A stretch of 64,000 bases of DNA from Streptomyces coffeae (GTDB lineage Bacteria; Actinomycetota; Actinomycetes; Streptomycetales; Streptomycetaceae): positions 186,001 through 250,000 of the forward strand of contig NZ_JAERRF010000004.1 in NCBI RefSeq assembly GCF_016741875.1, written 5' to 3'. A model generated the notes under the pieces. That model saw only the letters and a list, made by a program, of their open reading frames with translations, made no database searches and was not told the origin of the DNA. The translations under genes were made by a program, and so were the position numbers. This document shows, in pieces, positions 61,030-64,000 of the stretch; position 1 is the first letter of the stretch; every line of letters starts with the position of its first letter.

Positions 61030-62679
61030 TCAGGCGCCGGACGGAGCCGAGGTCCGGGGCTGTTCCGCCGGAGGGGTCTCCGGCCGCGGCAGCAGCCTGA
61101 GCACCGCCTGCCGTTGTGCCTCGCTCGTCGCGTCGTCGTACGGATCCGGGGTGGCCGGTACCTGGAGCCGGTGCACCGGGCCGGTGCCGAGCCGGGCGTA
61201 ACCGCGGCCCGCGGGCATCTCCGGGGTCGGCGTGGTGTGCGGGGGCATGCCGAGGACCGCCGCGGCCTGGTCGAACGAGGCCGGGCCCAGCAGCACTCGG
61301 GCCCGGGTGTGGGTCCGTACGGCCTCGGAGAGCCCGTCGGCCGCGTCGAGCTGGTCGGCCACCACGACCCGTACGTTCGCCGCCCGGCCGTGCCGCAGCG
61401 GTACGGCCAGCAGCTCCTGCGGATCGGGGCGGCTGTCGGCGGCGGCCAGATGGCTGAGCACCGACGGGCAGTCCAGCAGGATCCACAGCGGACGCTGGAT
61501 GTCGTCCGGCAATGGATGGCCCAGCTGCCGTGCGCGGTTGGCGGCGATGAGCCGCCGCTCGGTCTCGTGCCCCGCCCACTCCAGCGTCGCCAGCGTCCCG
61601 GCAAGACCGCACTCCACGGCCAGCACCCCGGCCCGTCCGCCCAGACACGCGTACTCGCTGGTGCCGCTGCCGTCCACCACCAGGACGTCCCCGTGGTGCA
61701 GCGCCTGGAGCGCGATGGAGCGCAGCAGGGTCGTGGTGCCGCTGCCGGGCTGGCCCAGCGCCAGCAGGTGCGGTTCGGTGGAGCGCGGTCCGGTGCGCCA
61801 GACCACCGGCGGGACGTCGCGTGTCGCGGCCGCGGCGGGCGTGCCGCCCCGGCCGCCCCCGGAGCCGCTGCCGCCGTCCACGGCCCGGCTCGCACCGCCC
61901 TCACCGGTGGCGGCACCTTCGCCTTCGAGCACCGGAAGGGTGCGCTGCACGGACGAGGCGTCGGTGAAGCCGAGCACGGTCTCGCCGGGGGTGGTGACGA
62001 AGTGCTGGGCGCAGATGGTGGTGGACAGCGGGGGCAGCACCGTCAGGGTGAGCCGGTTGGCCTCCTCGTCCCATGCGAAGAGGTACTCCCGGCCGCGTCC
62101 GGACTTGGCGTGCAGCAACTGCTCGATCCGGGCCCGGGAGCCGGGCTCGGCATCGGTGAAGTACGCGGGGTAGCGGAGCTGGAGCCGGGACAGCCGCCCG
62201 CCCTCGTCGAATGCGTAGGCCTCAAAGGCGCTCGACCAGTCCCCGCCGTGGGCGTACAGCGGACTGGGGTCCTCCGGCGCCGAGAAGTACGGCACCAGCG
62301 CCTCGTAGAGGGTGCGCAGCCGCTCGGTGCCGTCCGGGCCGGGGCCACCGCCCGGTGCGGCGGTGGCGCGCTCCCGGCCTGCCCAGCACGCCGCTCCCAA
62401 CACGCAGACCACCGCCACCAGCGGCCCGTACGGCAGCAGGAAGACACCGAACACGGCTGCGGCCGCGAGGAACAGCGCGGGGCCGCGGCGCTCACCCGGC
62501 AGCTCCACCCACGTCCGCCGCACGGCGGAGGCCATCACTCGCAGCCCCCGGGTGAGCGCGATCAGGGGGTGGAGCACATCGGCGGCGCTGTCGGCCGCCG
62601 TGCGGGCGAAGTCGCGGCCGCGCAGCAGCGGGGCCGGGGCACTGCCGAGACGGAGTCGGGGGAGCGGTCGCCGGGTCAC
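61030..62679 (-). CDS. sffA: SpoIIIE/FtsK-like sporulation protein SffA
   Basis: A 549-residue membrane-linked ATPase. Two hydrophobic segments (about residues 70-98: ALFLAAAAVFGVFLLPYG, LVAVVCVLGAACW), then a FtsK/SpoIIIE-type module. The Walker A region reads GQPGSGTTTLLRSIALQAL: the invariant Lys of GxxxxGK[TS] is Thr. Walker B is LWILLDCPSVL. In S. coelicolor SffA is carried to sporulation septa by SmeA and helps chromosome segregation. GTG 62679 lies 1 base after the smeA stop, so the two are coupled. Identity rests on the operon partner and layout. Confidence 0.85.
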   Translation of the reverse strand: MTRRPLPRLRLGSAPAPLLRGRDFARTAADSAADVLHPLIALTRGLRVMASAVRRTWVELPGERRGPALFLAAAAVFGVFLLPYGPLVAVVCVLGAACWAGRERATAAPGGGPGPDGTERLRTLYEALVPYFSAPEDPSPLYAHGGDWSSAFEAYAFDEGGRLSRLQLRYPAYFTDAEPGSRARIEQLLHAKSGRGREYLFAWDEEANRLTLTVLPPLSTTICAQHFVTTPGETVLGFTDASSVQRTLPVLEGEGAATGEGGASRAVDGGSGSGGGRGGTPAAAATRDVPPVVWRTGPRSTEPHLLALGQPGSGTTTLLRSIALQALHHGDVLVVDGSGTSEYACLGGRAGVLAVECGLAGTLATLEWAGHETERRLIAANRARQLGHPLPDDIQRPLWILLDCPSVLSHLAAADSRPDPQELLAVPLRHGRAANVRVVVADQLDAADGLSEAVRTHTRARVLLGPASFDQAAAVLGMPPHTTPTPEMPAGRGYARLGTGPVHRLQVPATPDPYDDATSEAQRQAVLRLLPRPETPPAEQPRTSAPSGA

Positions 62680-62680
62680 G

Positions 62681-62875
62681 TCAGATCTTGATTCCGCCCA
62701 GCAGGCTGGCCAGGCTCGCGCCGCCCGCCTTGATGCTCGGCGCGATCGCGGTGCTCGCCAGATAGAAGCCGAAGAGGGCGCAGACGACGGCGTGGGACCC
62801 CTTGAGGCCGTCCTTGCGGAAGAACACGAAGACGACGATGCCGAGTAGTACGACACCGGAAATGGAGAGGATCAT
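62681..62875 (-). CDS. smeA: Small sporulation membrane protein SmeA
   Basis: A 64-residue protein with two membrane helices (ILSISGVVLLGIVVFVFF and AVVCALFGFYLASTAIAP) joined by RKDGLKGSH. Size, topology and position directly before an FtsK-like gene match SmeA, which targets SffA to septa during Streptomyces sporulation. ATG 62875 has AGGAG at a good distance; a GTG directly before it (62878) is possible. The upstream region is unusually AT-rich for this genome. Confidence 0.9.
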   Translation of the reverse strand: MILSISGVVLLGIVVFVFFRKDGLKGSHAVVCALFGFYLASTAIAPSIKAGGASLASLLGGIKI

Positions 62876-62962
62876 CACGGTCTCCTGGCTGGTGGGGGAC
62901 GGTCACCATGAGTTGTTCCAGGCTCACAGCATGTATCCATCTAGGGAAAGGTGCAAATGGGT

Positions 62963-62980
62963 TGATTATCGGTGTAATCA
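62963..62980. promoter_or_regulatory. TGATTA/TAATCA inverted repeat upstream of smeA
   Basis: TGATTA (62963-62968), TCGGTG spacer, TAATCA (62975-62980), within an AT-rich patch about 90 bases upstream of smeA. A likely promoter/operator element for the developmentally controlled smeA-sffA operon. Confidence 0.45.
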
Positions 62981-63064
62981 TCACAATGGGTGTGCGGTGG
63001 GGCTCCATGGCGGGCCGGTGCGGCTCCGGCGCGGGGTCCTCTCCGGAGCCCTGCCCTCCGTAGG

Positions 63065-63098
63065 GTGTACGTGATCGCGTAGAAGTGATCACGTACAC
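63065..63098. promoter_or_regulatory. 12-bp inverted repeat upstream of the ankyrin gene
   Basis: GTGTACGTGATC (63065-63076) and GATCACGTACAC (63087-63098) are exact reverse complements 10 bases apart. Operator-like; lies between smeA (minus) and the ankyrin gene (plus). Confidence 0.55.
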
Positions 63099-63121
63099 GG
63101 ACAAGCACGTACACGGACAAG
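63090..63121. repeat. Perfect tandem duplication of 16 bp
   Basis: CACGTACACGGACAAG at 63090-63105 and again at 63106-63121. The first copy overlaps the right arm of the inverted repeat, so the duplication creates a second half-site. Confidence 0.8.
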
Positions 63122-63149
63122 CCGGAAGCAGAGCCGGAGGCGAGACGCC

Positions 63150-63572
63150 ATGAGCGAACCGAACCCCGAGACCGAGCCCGCCCACGACCCTGAGGTGCTG
63201 CAACTGGCCGCCAAGGTCTTCGACCTGGCCCGGCACGGCGACACGGACACCCTCGCTGCCTACGTGGACGCGGGCGTCCCGGCCAACCTCACCAACGACA
63301 AGGGCGATTCACTGCTCATGCTGGCGTCCTACTACGGCCACCCCGCGACCGTATCGGCCCTGCTGGAGCGCGGTGCCGACCCCAACCGGGTCAATGAACG
63401 GGGGCAGACGCCCATCGCCGGGGCCGCCTTCAAGGGTGAGGAGGAGGTGCTGCGGGTGCTGCTGGCCGGCGGCGCCGATCCACGGGCCGGGTCGCCCTCG
63501 GCGGTCGAGACGGCGCGGATGTTCGGGCGGCAGGATCTGCTCACCCTGTTCGGGGCGCCGGGGGTCGAGTAG
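63150..63572 (+). CDS. Ankyrin-repeat protein
   Basis: A 140-residue protein made of about four ankyrin units (DTLAAYVDAGVPANLTNDKG, DSLLMLASYYGHPATVSALL, ERGADPNRVNERGQTPIAGA, EEEVLRVLLAGGADPRAGSP). Acts by protein-protein binding; partner unknown. No signal peptide. ATG 63150 has GGAGGCGAG upstream. Followed 34 bases later by a ROK regulator in the same direction. Confidence 0.92.
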   Translation: MSEPNPETEPAHDPEVLQLAAKVFDLARHGDTDTLAAYVDAGVPANLTNDKGDSLLMLASYYGHPATVSALLERGADPNRVNERGQTPIAGAAFKGEEEVLRVLLAGGADPRAGSPSAVETARMFGRQDLLTLFGAPGVE

Positions 63573-63606
63573 GGGCCGGTAGATTCGGGGCGGGGGAAGG
63601 AGCCCG

Positions 63607-64000
63607 ATGGCCGAGAACCGGTGGACCGTACATGACCTGAGGCGCGGAAACCGCTCGACGCTGCTGCGCGCGCTGTACTTCCGGGGGCCGGTGAGCCGTC
63701 GGGAACTGGGGGCGCTCACCGGGCTCAGTGCGGGCTCCGTCAGCAATGTCGTCGCCGATCTGTGCGCCGACGGGCTGGTGGAGGACGCCGGTTCGGTGGA
63801 CTCCGACGGCGGGCGCCCCCGGACGCTGCTGCGGGTCGCCCCCGGCAGCGGCCACCTCATCGGGGTCGACGTCGGTGAAACTCACGTCCGGGTGGAGCTG
63901 TTCGACCTCGTGTTGACCGAACTCGCCCGATGGGAGCATCCGCTACTTCCTCATCGCTATGAGATCGGACCGATCGTCGATCACATCCTGACCGGACTCG
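63607..64000 (+). CDS. ROK-family transcriptional regulator, 3' end beyond window
   Basis: The first about 131 residues of a ROK repressor. The winged HTH (RGNRSTLLRALYFRGPVSRR, TGLSAGSVSNVVADLCADGLV) and the start of the ATPase-like domain (HLIGVDVGETHVRVELFDL) are present. Sugar-responsive control is typical. ATG 63607 has GGGAAGGAG upstream. The frame is open at the window end. Confidence 0.93.
   Translation, partial: MAENRWTVHDLRRGNRSTLLRALYFRGPVSRRELGALTGLSAGSVSNVVADLCADGLVEDAGSVDSDGGRPRTLLRVAPGSGHLIGVDVGETHVRVELFDLVLTELARWEHPLLPHRYEIGPIVDHILTGL

Overview
The window is a very GC-rich actinobacterial chromosome segment that reads as Streptomyces. The evidence is the codon bias, the many GTG starts, and marker genes of that genus: rbpA behind a SigR promoter, the sporulation pair smeA-sffA, lnt next to ppm1, an FMN-riboswitch riboflavin operon running into hisE-hisG, and a GH18 chitinase with DasR-like operators. 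I see no tRNA, rRNA, CRISPR array or insertion sequence.

Layout. 1-4.7 kb is an amino-acid module: APC permease, Lrp regulator, carbon-nitrogen hydrolase and a tryptophan-2-monooxygenase-like flavoenzyme. 4.7-10.3 kb is a mixed block with a DUF5995 protein, a shortened MmyB-type regulator, a PEP-mutase/isocitrate-lyase-like enzyme, an ArsR regulator, an MFS exporter and a frameshifted ROK pseudogene. 10.3-16.1 kb holds the FMN riboswitch, ribD-ribE-ribBA-ribH, hisE-hisG and a PH-domain protein; the riboflavin transporter gene ribM is absent. 16.3-22.1 kb has two CNNM/CBS membrane proteins, an EccA/CbxX-like AAA ATPase with a long leader that contains a promoter and two alternative hairpins, and a uridine-kinase-like protein.

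22.2-47.7 kb looks accessory. It holds a secreted C39-like peptidase, an HhH protein, a PucR-type regulator, a UBP zinc finger, a PAS-GGDEF-EAL protein, DUF779, a large LuxR regulator, an allene-oxide-cyclase-like protein, a lower-GC three-gene cassette that resembles a type VII secretion effector locus (WXG-like partner, DUF6571-like 746-residue protein, membrane protein), VOC, acetaldehyde dehydrogenase with its GAF regulator and a 42-residue zinc ribbon, and a copper cluster (His/Met-rich membrane protein, ECF sigma with divergent anti-sigma, PCuAC, CopA, small Met-rich protein).

47.8-64 kb is core-like again: chitinase, acyl-CoA dehydrogenase, Lrp regulator, amidohydrolase, lnt-ppm1, fxsA, rbpA, a divergent MocR-YczE pair, sffA-smeA, an ankyrin protein, and the start of a ROK regulator cut by the window end.

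The strongest leads are the type VII-like cassette that sits, with a large regulator, between DUF779 and its usual aldehyde-dehydrogenase partner; the attenuator-or-sRNA leader of the AAA ATPase; the predicted amino acid to arylacetic acid module; the missing ribM; and the Walker A lysine replacement in SffA.
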